Source of the DNA: Nilaparvata lugens
Taxonomy: Eukaryota; Arthropoda; Insecta; Hemiptera; Delphacidae
DNA: 64,000 nucleotides
Assembly (NCBI RefSeq): GCF_014356525.2
Contig: NC_052515.1
Coordinates: 16,748,993-16,812,992 of the forward strand
Direction: 5' to 3'
Of this stretch, positions 20,861 to 34,032 are shown piece by piece. A program made the translations under genes and the position numbers. Below the pieces are notes generated by a model. That model did not search any database, had not been told where the DNA came from, and was given only the letters and a program-made list of their open reading frames with translations. Every line of letters starts with the position of its first letter. Positions within the stretch are counted from its first letter, which is position 1.

Positions 20861-23800
20861 CAGATTCACTAGCTCTAGAATCGAACATTGTTTCCAATTG
20901 ACTAATTTTTTCTCTAATTTGAAAACTGAATTTCTTGAAAACAATTTTGACCTCTCGAGCTTACATTCGACCACCCAAAATTCAGCACAAAATTCCCTTC
21001 CATTTAACAAGCTACCAGCAGAGGTCATATAGTGGGATGAAGAGAGAGAGCTCTATGTTTGGAGAAGGGTGTGTGTGAATTTATTCAACCCCCGGACGAG
21101 AAATAAGGGCTGCTTAAATCAAGTAGTAAGGACCGACCCCTCTATTCCATGTGATCCCCCCGGTTATAAATTAGAGCGTGCTATCAAGGACCACGGACTT
21201 AAATGTTAAGCACGACCTTTTCTTATTTTTCACATTATCATTCTCTCTCTCTCACTCACACATCACATTGTATTCTTCTACACTCTTTCATCCTTTTCTA
21301 CTTTCTCGCATTCATCGCACATCTAGGTAGTTATACGATTTTTCCTTTTATTTTGTGGATAGAAGAGATTTGCAGTAATTTCCATTTCCTCCAACATTTT
21401 ATGAGTGTGTTGAGTTGAAACAATGGGTATCACGACTTCCCGAGCTCTTATTTCATCTGAAGTCTCTTGTAGACACAATGCTATGATAAAATTATCTTCA
21501 AAGCTCTATGCTTTTTTCAATAGCATACTTGCATACTCTTTTCAAGGCTGCAAGCTTATTTTTCAAGAGTCTTGAATCAAATGCCTCGTGGTTATTTTAT
21601 TGCAATTCCTCATGTGAATTTATGTGTGCCTAATGAGAGCATATACAATATGAAGTCTTGAGTCTATCATCTACTTGCAAATGCCATGAACACTGCTATA
21701 AGAAATGCATTCTGGGTGATAATCTACCATTATAGAATCTATCATTGTAGAAGTGACAAATGACCAGAAGTCGAAATAATAATCTAAATCAGGCTCTCTA
21801 ATTTTAGTGAGCAGTTATTGCTGAGGATGATGTCCAAAATATGCCTTGGGATTGTGCTTCTGTTATAGAACTTATGCAGGTGATGATGATTATTATGGTG
21901 GTGATAGATATAATTATAAAACCACTGTTATTTGTAGCTACCAAGCCACTGAGCAATTCCAAACTATTCATCACAGATCAATCACAAAGCCAACAAATAA
22001 TTATTTGTAATGATTATTGACCGTTTGAGAGGAGAAATGAACGATCATACTATAATGTTAGTGTCACACCAAATTGATAAAAAATGAGTGACACTTTCCT
22101 CTAAAAAAAAGAGTACAGGATGATCATTGTTACATTTTCCAAGCTGTAGTGGCAAACCTCTATCTGGAAAACTCGGTCACATATCATCTGAATGACAGAA
22201 CGGCTGTCACAGATCAAAGAAAACTTCCCTCCATAAAGAAAATTCCTGCATGAATATGAACACGTGTTCATCGATTATTTGTCTGATGGAGTTTTTCGGT
22301 TCATTTGCGATGCTTCATGCTCCTCAAATAATGTGAAGCTATGAATTTATTTGAACGGTATCAATTTTCAATTTTACTTTGGTACTTCCCGTTGATTTGA
22401 TAGTAAGCTACTCCAAAAATACCTATTATTATTTTGAAGAAAATTGTACAATGGAACAGAAAGTATATTCCCCTTCATAGTACATTTTTTCTGCTGTACT
22501 TTGAAACGCCATGTAGCTTCAACTTTCATTTAGTGCACCTCTATTAAGTACAAATCTCGTAATAGTGACATTTTTGAGCGGTTACTCACTTAAGATGTAG
22601 TATATCAAGGCTCCACTGTAAAACTACGTGTAAAACTAACTCTATCCATTGTATGATTTCTGAGGTTATCCCCTGATTGGTCAACAATCATCAAGTCGAT
22701 GTGTCAAATTCTACCGCTAGATGGTAGCAGTTACTGGGTGCAATAACATACGATCTGGGGATCTACACTATACAATAAAGATCACAAGCCATTAAGCCCA
22801 GTCTAGTTCCTCCTGATTGGTCAGCATATAATAGAGACTTGGTTACAAATTCAGCTGCTAAAAGCCATTAGTAATAGGGTCATGTCTAACTTACTATTTA
22901 GACAGCATTTCAAACTAATTATTGAGAAAATATTGAACAATTTCACGTATGATTTTTTGATATTTGAACCTGTGAATCAAACTCACAATGGATTAAATTT
23001 CCTCATCATTTGAAGGATGTTATATAATATATAACTTTAACTATTTAATAAATAATTTTTTTTTTACTATATAATATAACTATATTAATTTTATACATTG
23101 AATCTCCCTCATATCTCTCAATAAACCATTATTACTTTTTCCCAATACTCTCAAAACTCTTCAATATTTATTCAAATTCCCTACAACTTACAAAGTTTCA
23201 ACTTAGTGCTTGTACTGACACTTGAACTTAACCAATCTCCATTCTCGCACATGATAATCTTCGAGCAAGATCCAACAAGCTAGAAGTCACCGCATCGTCA
23301 AGTTTGGACTTGGAAAAGAAGCACACGAAGCCCAAAGACTTGTAATTAAGTTACACATCACCATCTCTACCACATGGAAACTCACAAACTTCGACTCTGT
23401 CACCTACTCACAGCTTTTAAATAATGACGCCAAAAGTTTCCCTCCTTGTTTCCAGGGCTGCCAACTTTAAAGTGCTCTGTATGACGTCATACTAATTATA
23501 TAACTCTCCTTTGAACTGGTGAGAGAAATTATTAATTTCTGGTTGAAAATTCCATGAATATGTAAATAATATGTTATGCATATATCGGGGAGTCCGGTCT
23601 CACGAGATGACAAATTATCATGCGATGAACGGACATTTTTAAACAAATATCGAAACTGAACTTCAATCATTCATATGAGTAGTTTCATTAATGAAATTTC
23701 AAAATCAGTTCGGAATTCACCTAGAATTGAAGGTTTTATAGAGGAGTAGCTACCCCCATAAACAGGACTTCTCTATTAATTTATGCATCGATAGGTACAA

Positions 23801-26210
23801 TATCATTCTCAATTATGGATGATTGGGTAAGAAACAACAGGCTGAAGCACAAAACTGTTCCTTTTCCAAATTTTGATGATAGAAATTGCCCAAAAATTGC
23901 ACAGATTGAGATAAGCGCTCAGCTATTGGCTCTTCCGATAGAAGGGTGTCGCTCGATACCAGTTGCTCAACTACCAGAATTATCGGATGCAGAATGAATT
24001 CTTCATTGTTTGGAACCTGACTGAAATAATTATAGATCCACCTATCTACCTCCTTCATCCTCACTCCCATTACCCATTCACAAGCCATTTGATTATGTTA
24101 TCATATTAATATTATGCAGCAAAAGAGTCATTCCTCAGATGATAGGCACAGATAAGAACAAGGTGAAACAATGAAAATAATCTTTCTCATAAAACATGCA
24201 ATTGTTTTCAAATTTTAGCGATTTTCCTCTATTATCAGTTATAAAATTTATACAAAATTTCCTCTCCATGATCACTCATGTAGAAGGAATACATAGGTAT
24301 CCTACCGCATTCATCAAATGTTGTGAAAAATATAAATTTGTCGAGAAACAGAACACGAAGGAAGATAAACGCTGGAGAAAAGCTCTGAATGAAGGATATA
24401 ATAAGGAAAATAATCATTTTAATAGTCGAATAATCCAATCCTTATCCACTTTACAATAATTCCATTATAGATCGTCTTTATTATAAGAATAATTTCAAAA
24501 GAGAAATATTGAACTACTCTTTTTACCATTATTCACCTCCAATTTCGCACTCAAATACAGCATATATATATATATAATGTATCGTTTCAGGGACAAATGA
24601 CATAATTTCATCCCCAATAATTTGCAACATTTTTGTTCATCATTTATCACATTCAATCAATGCTTGTTAACGGCTACTTATTTATTATTGTATTATTGAT
24701 TTTTCAAATTCGAATAGTTCATTCAGGCAACTAATTTTTCTGTCGATTGTTCGATTCCAATCCACTGTCTGTCTATATTACCGTGTAAATTCTTTCTCGG
24801 TTTGATGATCATAACTTGAATTAAATGCTTGGAATATTTGCCATAAATACTATTATTGATGTAAATATTTTTTTCAAACTCAAGCTACAATAAAACTGAT
24901 GGAATTCATCGCAACCTGAATGGAAGAAATAAATTCTACTAGAGCAATAATAATATGTCAGTCAAAATAAATAAAGGATGATTTCACGATACTTCTGTCT
25001 GCTTCTGACATAAAGTCAAATCTTGAATGAGAAAATACGAAGGATTCACTTTAACTGTTATCATTGGCTGGATGAGAAGCATTGATGTTTTATTTATGTG
25101 AGGATTGCTGACAGTTCAAAATTATTCTCACTACAGCACGTATTCATTGTTGTGCAATGTAGACAAACGGTTCTCAGTCCCATATTTCAAATTTTATCAT
25201 CAACAGTTGATCTGTATAACAGTTTATCTAGCTTATGGACTGGTAAAGCTTATTACTTCTCATTTCAGCTGTCAGGATTATTTTCTCTTCCGAAAATACA
25301 TTTCCAACTCTGCATTCATGAACATTGACATCAATCTACATCACAAACTTTGGTCTTCAATATTTCAAATACAAAAGTTAAGAATTGAGAGTTTGCAGAG
25401 AACTCAGAGTAATTGAAAACAAACTCTCTACCAAGACTTCACTTTTGTACTTTTAAGCTTGATGTTCTTGAAAGAACTTTCTCATTTTGAACCACGAATT
25501 ATGAGTAATTCCAGAGTCAATCACATCATAAAACTTCCTTAGTAAACTAACTTGTTTCTCTGTAGCAGAATCATTTGAATTCGATAGAACTCAGTGGAGA
25601 GGTTTTTGAAACTTATACTTTTGATAGTTTTGAAAATATATAGGTTGAAGTAGTAATCCGTGTCTAGACTATACCAATCTATGAGTGTGCTCCACTGCAC
25701 TAATGTTTCTCAATAATGCTAGAGCTAAATTCAGGCCAAACTTGCAGATTTGAAACTTTTTCACTGGATTTTTCCTGGCTAATTGAAAAAAAATCAATTT
25801 TAATCTTCCCAATTAAAAAAATATTCAATGAATTATGACACATAAATCATAAAGTTAAGTAAAAAAGCTGAATTCATCATCAGCTTTAAAAAATTAGACA
25901 CAGATCATAGTTCATAATACCATCTATTACTTCTAGTAATAGTGGGTTTTGATAATACTGTGCATAGTAACTCAGTAACTACTGCCATATAACTGCAGAC
26001 TTCAATACTAGTTCTTGAATAATATTTGACCAATCAGGAGAGGAGAAAGTAGGCGGCGTTTAATATCTGAACAGTTGTATGACACCCAGTATCTGCTACC
26101 ATCTAGTGGCAGAATTGGTAACTACGACTTGGATCAATTATTGTTGTCAGGGTTTAATGAGTTTCGAAAATGAATAGTTAAGTTTTCAGTTTGTCAAGTT
26201 CTTAATAATT
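20861..26210. other. AT-rich; no gene; one inverted dispersed repeat pair
   Basis: About 5 kb with no convincing ORF. Bases about 22672-22746 match the reverse complement of about 26020-26150 (shared CTGCTACCATCTAG and CCTGATTGGTCA), marking an old repeat family. A short TA run lies at 24561-24579. Confidence 0.45.
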
Positions 26211-26212
26211 AG

Positions 26213-26241
26213 ACCCTTGCGGCGCACGGGTTACCTGCTAC
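26213..26241 (+). repeat. Helitron-like 3' terminus, degenerate
   Basis: ACCCTTGC-GGC-GCACGGGT hairpin (one mismatch), then TACCTG, then CTAC and T. It matches the better terminus at 41061-41089 except that CTAG has become CTAC. Confidence 0.4.
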
Positions 26242-26635
26242 TATTAGAATGGAACACTACTTCACCATCGATATCCACCCCGAAGAATAAGACTTAATAT
26301 TCGGAATATTTTATAGGCTAGTCAAACCTTAACCAAACCCAACCGCAATTTTTGAATTTTCATCTAAAATCATCAATACATTATTAATAATACCAGCATA
26401 TTGCCATTCAAAAGCAGAATCTCAACCCCCTCATCTACCCTTTTATCTTCAATAAATATTAAACTTTTATACTTACCTAATATTAAACATTAATAAGAGT
26501 CTGGTCGAGGCAGCCGAGCCGATAAGACGTACTGCCGTGCTTCTCTATCAATCTGAATCGTGTTCCGTATTCTCGTTTGAACTAGTTACTGTCAGTTAAA
26601 GTTTTTCAAGGTGTTTTTATTTAAAACATACTAAA

Positions 26636-27573
26636 ATGTCAGGAACCTGTGGCGTTTGCAATGTTAATTTAAGCTCTAGTAAGGCTTCGGATGTGGTTGC
26701 ATGTTCCGGTAGCTGCAAAAATCTTTTCATCTTGCCTGCATAAAAGACGATAGTGAGGAGACAAAAGTGCGTTCTGTGAAGCAATGGAGATGTAAAGACT
26801 GTCGTGATTTCAATAGTCTGATTTCGGATTCCAATGCCAACATTACCAAGGATTTTATGCGAAAGGTACTGGAAGGTTTCAGGAATGACTTCTTCCGAGA
26901 ACTTAAATTAGTGAGAGATGAAATGGCAGGAGTGGTTGAATCGATTGGGTTCCTATCAGATAAGGTCGACGCAAACAATAGCTTATTGGATGAACTAAGA
27001 AAGGACGTTACTAAACTGCAAAACGAAAACAAATTTTTGCGAGCAGCCAATGCATCTGTTAATGCGGCCAACGACGTCATGCAAGAGCGGATTAGAGCGT
27101 TGGAACAATACACGCGACGTGACAGCGTCGAGATCAGCGGCGTTCCAGCGACAGCCAATGAAGACGTGGTCAAACTGGTGAAAGACGTCGGAGGAATGAT
27201 TGGATGTGCAGTGGATGATGCACACATCATCGCGGCTCACCGTGTGCCCAGCTTCCGAAACGACCGACCGCCGTCCCTCGTCATCCATCTCAGCTGTCGA
27301 GTCATCAGGGATGAGTGGATCAAACGTTTCAAGGAAAATAGGAATGCTGCCACTGCCGACAGAATAAACGCGTCCTTTCCAAAGCAAAAAGTGTTTGTGA
27401 ACGAGCATCTTGCCCCAGTGAACAAATTGTTTTTATCCAAATTAAAAAAGAAGTGCCGAGCCATAGGGTACACGTACGTATGGTTTCGTGAGGGAAAATT
27501 CTTTGTTAGGAAATCGAATGGTGAGAAATGTCAGAGAATTGTGACCGATGCTGATATTGAAAATCTGAAGTAG
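26636..27573 (+). pseudogene. LINE ORF1 protein: PHD-like finger, coiled coil, FP25/transposase-22-like domain
   Basis: ORF1 proteins bind LINE RNA in the cytoplasmic RNP. ATG 26636 opens a Cys-rich finger: CGVC, then CSGSC, then after a one-base loss near 26728-26733 HLAC and finally CKDC (26803), a C4HC3 PHD-like pattern. Downstream the frame is open from about 26740 to the stop at 27571. A coiled coil (about 26930-27110, LLDELRKDVTKLQNENKFL) precedes a C-terminal region starting at about 27090 that resembles the baculovirus FP25 / L1 transposase-22 fold found in many insect LINE ORF1s. Whether the one-base loss is decay or a consensus error is unclear. Confidence 0.75.
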
Positions 27574-27794
27574 GTTATTTTATCGGAGTGATAGAGATGT
27601 TTCAATATTGGAGAATGGTTTTGATTGTATTTCATTTTATTTTATTTGTTTTCATATATTATGTTAATTTAAGTTTTTGTAATTTCATATTTTGGTATGG
27701 AGGATGAAACGATTATCTACATACATTTAATGATATCTTTTTTGAAACAGTTACTGACAAAAAAACCGTATTCACTCTAATACATTGTAATATT

Positions 27795-28125
27795 AGAATT
27801 TCAATTCAATTCAGTTTATTCCCAAAAACATATTACACGTATAAGAAATACAATATACAACATATTTTGGAATCCCCCTACTAGACTATCCATCTGTGTG
27901 TAGGGGGGGAGTTCCACTTTATACATAATAAGCTTAATCTGCTCATAGAAGTAAATATAGAGAATACACTTATATTATGGATGTATTATTAATATTCTGA
28001 TTATAAAATAGATAATATATGTGCTGATGTATATTTAAGAATGAGTATGTAGGAATATGTATGTAGGAATAAGTATACTTAATACCTTGATTGATAAAAG
28101 AATAAATAAAGAAGAAATAACAATA
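27795..28125 (-). mobile_element. Possible inserted LINE 3' end, antisense
   Basis: Between ORF1 and ORF2 the sequence starts TTCAATTCAATTCAGTTTAT, which read on - is an AATTG-type 3' tail, followed by a G-run and AT-rich DNA unrelated to either ORF. It would explain the unusually long inter-ORF gap. Low confidence; no clear target duplication. Confidence 0.3.
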
Positions 28126-28337
28126 TTTTTTTGAAGACCGCAGTGGCAGGGATTCCAGAAATTCTCAGAAGAGAGAATGAAAAAAAAGCATAAACCAGAA
28201 AGGCAAAACAGTCAAATCGGTTATATCAATGATAAAATAAATACCAATCAATTGTCTGGAAACCTTGAAGTCGTGTTGGTCACCAAGCATAACGAGATTG
28301 GAGTAGTTCTTCTGAAGCTTCCCAACCAATCTGGAGT

Positions 28338-31152
28338 ATGCGTCAAAATTTCAACAATTTTCTGACAGAATTCTCACACGTAAAAAACCCGGTCACGTTC
28401 ATAGTATTAAGTGAAATTTGGATAAACTCTGATGAATTAAATATGTACAATATATCGAATTATAATATGTTTGCTCACTGTAATGATGCTTATAGATCAG
28501 GAGGAATAATTTGTTACGCTCTGAACTCTGTCTGTGTTACCGAACAAGATTTCAATTGTATGAAAACAGCCGATTCTATTCTATTGAATGTGAAAATTAA
28601 TAAACATTATTTCAAATTACTTTGTGTTTATAGACTGCAAGAATTTACAGAAAAAAGCTTTATAACTGAACTAGAGCAAAGTATGCATTATTTAACTTCA
28701 AATGCAATTATAGTAGGAGATATTAATATTGACTTATTAAATGGTAAAGAAAATTCAACAATCTATCTAAGTTTAATGGAAAATAATGGCTTCTCATCTA
28801 TTGTCGATAAAGCAACTAGAATTACCTCAAGAACTAAAACCCTTATTGACCATATTTTCATCAAACATAGACAAATAAATAGTTTTAAGCATGCTATCTT
28901 TGATCTGAACATCACTGACCATTGTCTGCTAGGGCTAAAATTTGATGAAAACCGTATTAATCTTGAAGATAATTCATCGTTATCTGTTACTAAGCAATCA
29001 ATAACCGATATTGATAAAGTTTGTGAATGTCTTCAATTACTTGATTGGAATGATGTGTATCAGATAGAAGATGTAAATTTAAGTTATGAGAGATTTCATT
29101 CTATTCTAACGGACCTAGTTAATAAATGCTCTAAAACTATAAATTCTAATAATAGACTTACAAAAGCTAAGATCATAAGTCCGTGGATTACCACAGACCT
29201 TTTACGTAAAATAGAAAGGAGAAGGAAATTATACAAATTATTAAAAAAAAGACCTTATGATACACCCTTAAGAGACCATTATAATACTTATTATGACAAT
29301 CTAAAAATGAAATTGATTCTACAAAGAGAAACTTCTATTCAAATTGTATTCGTATTGCTGATGGAGATCCGGCCAGACAGTGGAGAGTAATCAACAGCTT
29401 AACTGGTGAAAGCCGTAATCAAATTTTTGATAAGGTGGAATTGGAGGACGGTACTATTGAGTGCGACCCCCAAAATGTAGCCAACAAAGTTAATCGTTAT
29501 CTAATCAATGTTGTTCAGCCCGATTGCAATACACCTTCTTCTGTCTGCCTTGGTCTTTATCATCAGTGCCGTTCCTTTTTCATAGAACCAACTACAGATA
29601 ATGAAATCTTAAAAGTTATCTCTAATCTTAAAAATAAGAAATCATCCGGCTTTGATAAATTTAATGTTCTACTAATAAAAAGAATTGCCTTATATATTGC
29701 ACCCGTACTGACCCATATTTTTAACTTAAGCTTCAGTAAAGGAGTTTTCCCAGAAATGTTAAAGTTGAGTGTCGTAATACCAATTTTCAAAAAGAAAAAT
29801 TCAATAAAATTAAATAACATCAGACCTATTAGCTTGCTTTCCGTTTTCTCAAAAATCCTAGAAAAGCTTATGATAAATAGATTAGTAAATTACCTAAATA
29901 AAAATAATTTTTTCTCCCAAAAGCAGTTCGGCTTCCAAAAAGGAAAATCGACTGAAGATGCCCTTTTAAATTTCTCAAATCTAGTTTACAATAGTTTGAA
30001 TAATAGCAATAAAACAACCGGTCTCTATATAGATTTCACAAAAGCATTCGATTTAATTAATCATGAAATTCTATTTTAAAGCTTGAGGCGGCCGGAGTCA
30101 GGGGAGTGGCGCTGCGGTGGTTCCGCAGTTTTCTGAGTAACAGGGAACAGCAGGTGAGGGTTGGCGCTGAGGGCTGCCTCAGTAGCCCCCTTCCCGTCAC
30201 CGTCGGCGTCCCCCAGGGCTCCGTTTCCTCAGCTATTTTATTCATTATCTTTATTAATGATCTCTTAAATATAAAGTTCAATGGAATAATTCAAGCCTTT
30301 GCAGATGACATTGCTTTCTTGTACTCCCATAAAAGCAAAGAAGTTATAAAAAATAATATAGTAGCTGATTTGAGTATCCTGAGAGAATGGTGCAGTAAAA
30401 ATAAAATGATAGTTAACGTATCTAAGACAAAATACATAAACTTCGACTATAGAGCTGTAGACTTTTCCGCCCCAATCCTATATCATTCTCAAGGGTGTAC
30501 TCGAGAAGACTGCAGCTGCGAAGAAATTGAAAGAGTTGACTCTTTTAAATATTTAGGACTAACATTTGATGAAAAAATGTCTTGGAAAAAACACATTCAG
30601 ATTTTACATGGTGACATTAGAAGATCAATAAGGAAATTCTATTATCTCAGAAATTTATGTGATCAAACTCTGATGAAATCATTATATTATGCTTTGATTC
30701 ATTCTCGGCTCCAGTACGGTTTGATATGTTGGGGTGGAACATTCAAAACTTTCATAAATAGATTGCGAATATCACAAAATCATATTATTAGATTAATATT
30801 ACATAAAAGAAAAAGAGAAAGCTCTTTCCCCTTATATTGCAATTTGAAAATCATGCCTATTCAAAATCTTTATATTTTTAAGGTTCTAAAAATGTTTTAT
30901 TTAATAAGTGGAAATTGTGGAATTGAAAACCTGTATTACAATATGAGAAGTAATGATAGGATTCTGTACCGTACCCCTAAAGTTAAAAAATGTATTTTTA
31001 GAAATTCTTGTTTGTTTATAGGGCCCTATTTATTTAATAAATTACCACTTAATATTAAAATATGTGCTTCTTACACTAAATATTGTAAAAAACTCATACA
31101 TTGGCTATTTGAATTGAATGATACATCGACCTTGAGAACTGTATTGAGATAA
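28338..31152 (+). pseudogene. LINE ORF2: AP-like endonuclease plus reverse transcriptase
   Basis: ORF2 nicks target DNA and reverse-transcribes by target-primed synthesis. The endonuclease part (28338-29390) shows SEIW, YRSGG, GDINID, LIDHIFI and ITDHCLL, the expected catalytic motifs in order; its N-terminus (the strand before RQNFNNF) is missing. A frameshift near 29330-29345 leads to the RT N-terminal half (29435-30079, ending in the KAFD motif region). A second break at about 30074-30078, in a T-run, leads to the RT remainder (from about 30082) with GVPQGSVSS and FADD at 30298-30309, then thumb and C-terminus to the stop at 31150. At least two single-base breaks. Confidence 0.88.
30082..30235 (+). 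other. GC-rich island inside the RT coding region
   Basis: About 150 bp, roughly two-thirds G+C by eye with GC-ending codons, embedded in RT sequence that is roughly 70% A+T on both sides. It encodes the conserved RT stretch from LEAAGVRG to GVPQGSVSS in frame with the AT-rich sequence after it. The one-base frame break sits at its left edge. Confidence 0.8.
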
Positions 31153-31474
31153 CTTATCCGTTTATATGCCTATTCTGTTCTATTATCTTATGTTTATATA
31201 TTACCTACTTTGTTTACTTTGTTGATATTAACTGATTATAATATTGCAAATCCTAATAATGATCATATTATCCATGGTGTATTAGACAAGATGTTTACAC
31301 GCTGCAGGTAGTACTGACGACTATTCAAGTTTATTATGCTAGACTAGACTCAAACTATTGTTGTTTTATAAATTTAATATTATGTATTACACACTGATCA
31401 CAATAACTGGATAACGTGATCAGTTAATTTCCAAGATTCTGTTTGTGTTTTTACTATGTCTCTCAAGAAGGAAA

Positions 31475-31503
31475 TAAAATTCATTTATTCATTTATTCAT
31501 TTA
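31475..31503 (+). repeat. LINE 3' tail microsatellite
   Basis: ATTCATTTATTCATTTATTC-type tail after AATAAA-like sequence, typical of LINE termini. Confidence 0.65.
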
Positions 31504-32338
31504 TAAACATTTACCTTCCAAGTTATAGGAAATTGGGCTATACGTCACAATATCATTCTATGGAATAAGATATTTTGTTTTTCGAAAAATGATATGGTTT
31601 TTATTTTGTATCATTTGATGAAAGATGTAGTGGTGAAAATTTATTTGAGATATGGAGATCTAGATCCTTCAATTTTGAATTCCATCATAACCTGTAATTA
31701 ATTATTTATTTATTTACTTGAAAACTCATAGCATGAAATGTACGAGTTCCCGTAAGTGAATCACAGATCGATGAAAAATTTCGACCATTGTTCATTTTCA
31801 ACGTTATGAGACTGGGAAAGTGATGCTACTCCTATAATTTGTGTCCATAAAACACTATCTTCTTTGCAGGAAGATAGAGATACTTTCTCTCCGCTCTAAT
31901 CGTGGATTGCGCTGCCAGAATATTCCGTTATCAGCAAACAAATCGATCAACCTGAAGAAAAACCGAACAAAAAACCAAACTATGAGAGCACCGAGCAACT
32001 AATTTGCATGAAGTCCCGTTCTACAAATCTGTCATTTTTTCCCCGGTTGTAAAAAATTGCGAAATCCGTGGCTGTCAGATGAGGCAGCAGACTCTGGTCT
32101 TGTATGGAATTCAAAAAAGGTTCAGCTTTTCGTGTGACAACATTTGGCGACAAGATTTGAAATAAAAATGAGAGCTCCATGATTAACATCAATACTTCCC
32201 ATTCAACCAATACTGACAGTTCTTAGTGAATCTCACCATTTAAAAAACTTGCATAGCCCTATCTATATGATTGTACATATAAACGATTCTAAAGTTGAAT
32301 CCTCGCTGATAAAATGTTAGTTTGACATGCATGTTTTA
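31504..32338. other. No gene recognised
   Basis: AT-rich. Contains the second copy of the ~35-bp dispersed motif at about 32185-32221. Confidence 0.4.
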
Positions 32339-32585
32339 GGTGCGTACAGACTTTCGCTCTGCTCCGCAACCAAACGTCACTCCAGCAGAGCGATTGATGA
32401 TCGACCGGGGAGCAACAGTGGTTCGAACGGGGAACGCGAGAAGAGCTAACATCTTGCGTAACGTTCATGATGGGTGCGACTGCCGAGCGGGGGCGGAGCG
32501 ACTGCGGTACGATGGAGGAACGAGGGCGGTACGAGGGCGGAGCGTGCTCGGTGCGGGTTGGAAGCGCGTATATGTGTATGCAGCT
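32339..32585. repeat. GC-rich segment, possible degenerate DNA transposon
   Basis: GC-rich against AT-rich flanks, with repeated GGCGGAGCG/GAGGGCGGTACG motifs. The ends GTGCGTACAGACTTTCGC and GCGCGTATATGTGTATGCA are weakly inverted relative to each other. The 118-residue open frame starting here is probably not coding. Confidence 0.3.
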
Positions 32586-33160
32586 TTTCTTTTAAGATTT
32601 GAAGCGAATTACATTCATACCTATCAATTAAAGAAAACGTCGTTCTCAGTGAGAATTTGTGATTATAGTTTGCTCAAAAGTTTAAACAAACTTTGACTCA
32701 ATGAACCTACAAAGGAGCAGAAGATAGAAAGAGCTGAGAAGTTTAGAATTGAAAAAAAATATTTTCCAATGACAGACAGGAGACTTGTGAGTTTTATTGA
32801 ACGTAGAGATCAGCAGAGCAGTGGAGAAAATCCAAAGCATTCCATAATCCTGAAGCATTCGATAATTCTAGTTTTGGGCATCAGTCCGTTGTGCATTTTC
32901 ATATAAGTATATATAATAATATGGATGAATTTAATAATGACACAGATTGGGATCAGTAGGCATATAATATTACATATAATAGGCAGTACAAATCAGTTCA
33001 AATCAGATTGAAATGCAGGGACAATTTGAGAAGTGGTTCCAGAGATTGACCTTATTGTAGTTTTGAGATTGTTTACCTAGTACTCAAATTGTCAGAAGCA
33101 ATATTACGCTAGAAGTTAGATATGTCATGCAACATCAATAGAATCGCTGAACAGTGTTAA
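32586..33160. other. No gene recognised
   Basis: AT-rich DNA without supported features. Confidence 0.35.
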
Positions 33161-34032
33161 AAAAATCTGGTGTGGCGCACTCACATAACTTTCCTTGCCG
33201 TTATGAAAATTGATCACCTGACGCTAGTGTTCCCACGCATCTCAAGTCTACTATTCAAAGATTTCAACCAGCTGGTGACAGAGCAATAACGCTGGAGACA
33301 AACGAGGTCTGCTATCTCTTCATAGTGAATCATTTAATAGAATCAACAGTTGCCAACAGTTTGCAATAATTGGATAATCACATTTTCTCGAATTTCCAGC
33401 TTATTTTTAATTTTAGGTGAAAATGTTACTGAACATTAATTGTAGAGGTTCTCATGCTCAATCTTTTCCATTTTTCTTCTCCATTTTCCAGAAATTTTCT
33501 GTTTAAATTGTATCTGAAGCCTGATAATTGAGAGTCTAAAATCAAACTTTGCATAGATGGGGCGTAGCTCCTGAAATTTTTACAGATATGGGACTTGATA
33601 GTTGATAGAGCTGTTAGATGATAGATGGTAGCAGTTGATAGAGCTTATCGATGACTATTCTACGTATAACTTTAATCAAAATCGTTGGAGCCGTTTTCGA
33701 GAAAATCGCGAAAAACCCTGTTTTTCACAACATTTTTGCCATTTTAGCCGCCATATTGAATCGCATTTGATCGAAATTGTTCGTGTCGGATCCTTATAGT
33801 GTAAGGACCTTAAGTTCCGAATTTCAAGTCATTCCGATATTTGGGAGATGAGATATCGTGTACACAGACGCACATACACTCATAAACACATATATAGACC
33901 AATACCCAAAAACCACTTTTTTGGACTCAGGGGACCTTGAAACGTATAGAAATTTAGAAATTGGGGTACCTTAATTTTTTTCGGAAAGCAATACTTTCCT
34001 TACCTATGGTAATAGGGCAAGGAAAGTAAAAA
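33161..34032 (+). mobile_element. Dispersed ~0.87-kb repeat, copy 2
   Basis: Same ends and body as 12281-13170, but the CA tract is nearly absent (a few CACAT units at 33868-33895) and the YY1/PHO-like motif has one mismatch (GCCGCCATATTG, about 33747). Slightly diverged, with a short local duplication around 33600-33640. Confidence 0.85.

Larger units (their letters stand above)
26500..31503 (+). mobile_element. Two-ORF non-LTR retrotransposon (LINE), decayed
   Basis: A 5' UTR of about 130 bp, ORF1 (26636-27573), a gap with foreign-looking DNA, ORF2 endonuclease-RT (28338-31152), a 3' UTR, and a tail of ATTC/ATTTATTC repeats at 31475-31503. ORF1 with a PHD-like finger and an endonuclease-RT ORF2 fit the CR1/Jockey group of clades. 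The frames are broken in both ORFs. The 5' boundary is approximate. Confidence 0.85.

Noticed and set aside
26727..27473. Minus-strand ORFs over LINE ORF1
   Set aside because: Shadows of the + strand ORF1, which shows real domains.
32340..32696. 118-residue Arg-rich ORF
   Set aside because: GC-rich repeat composition, no domain, probably part of a degenerate DNA transposon.
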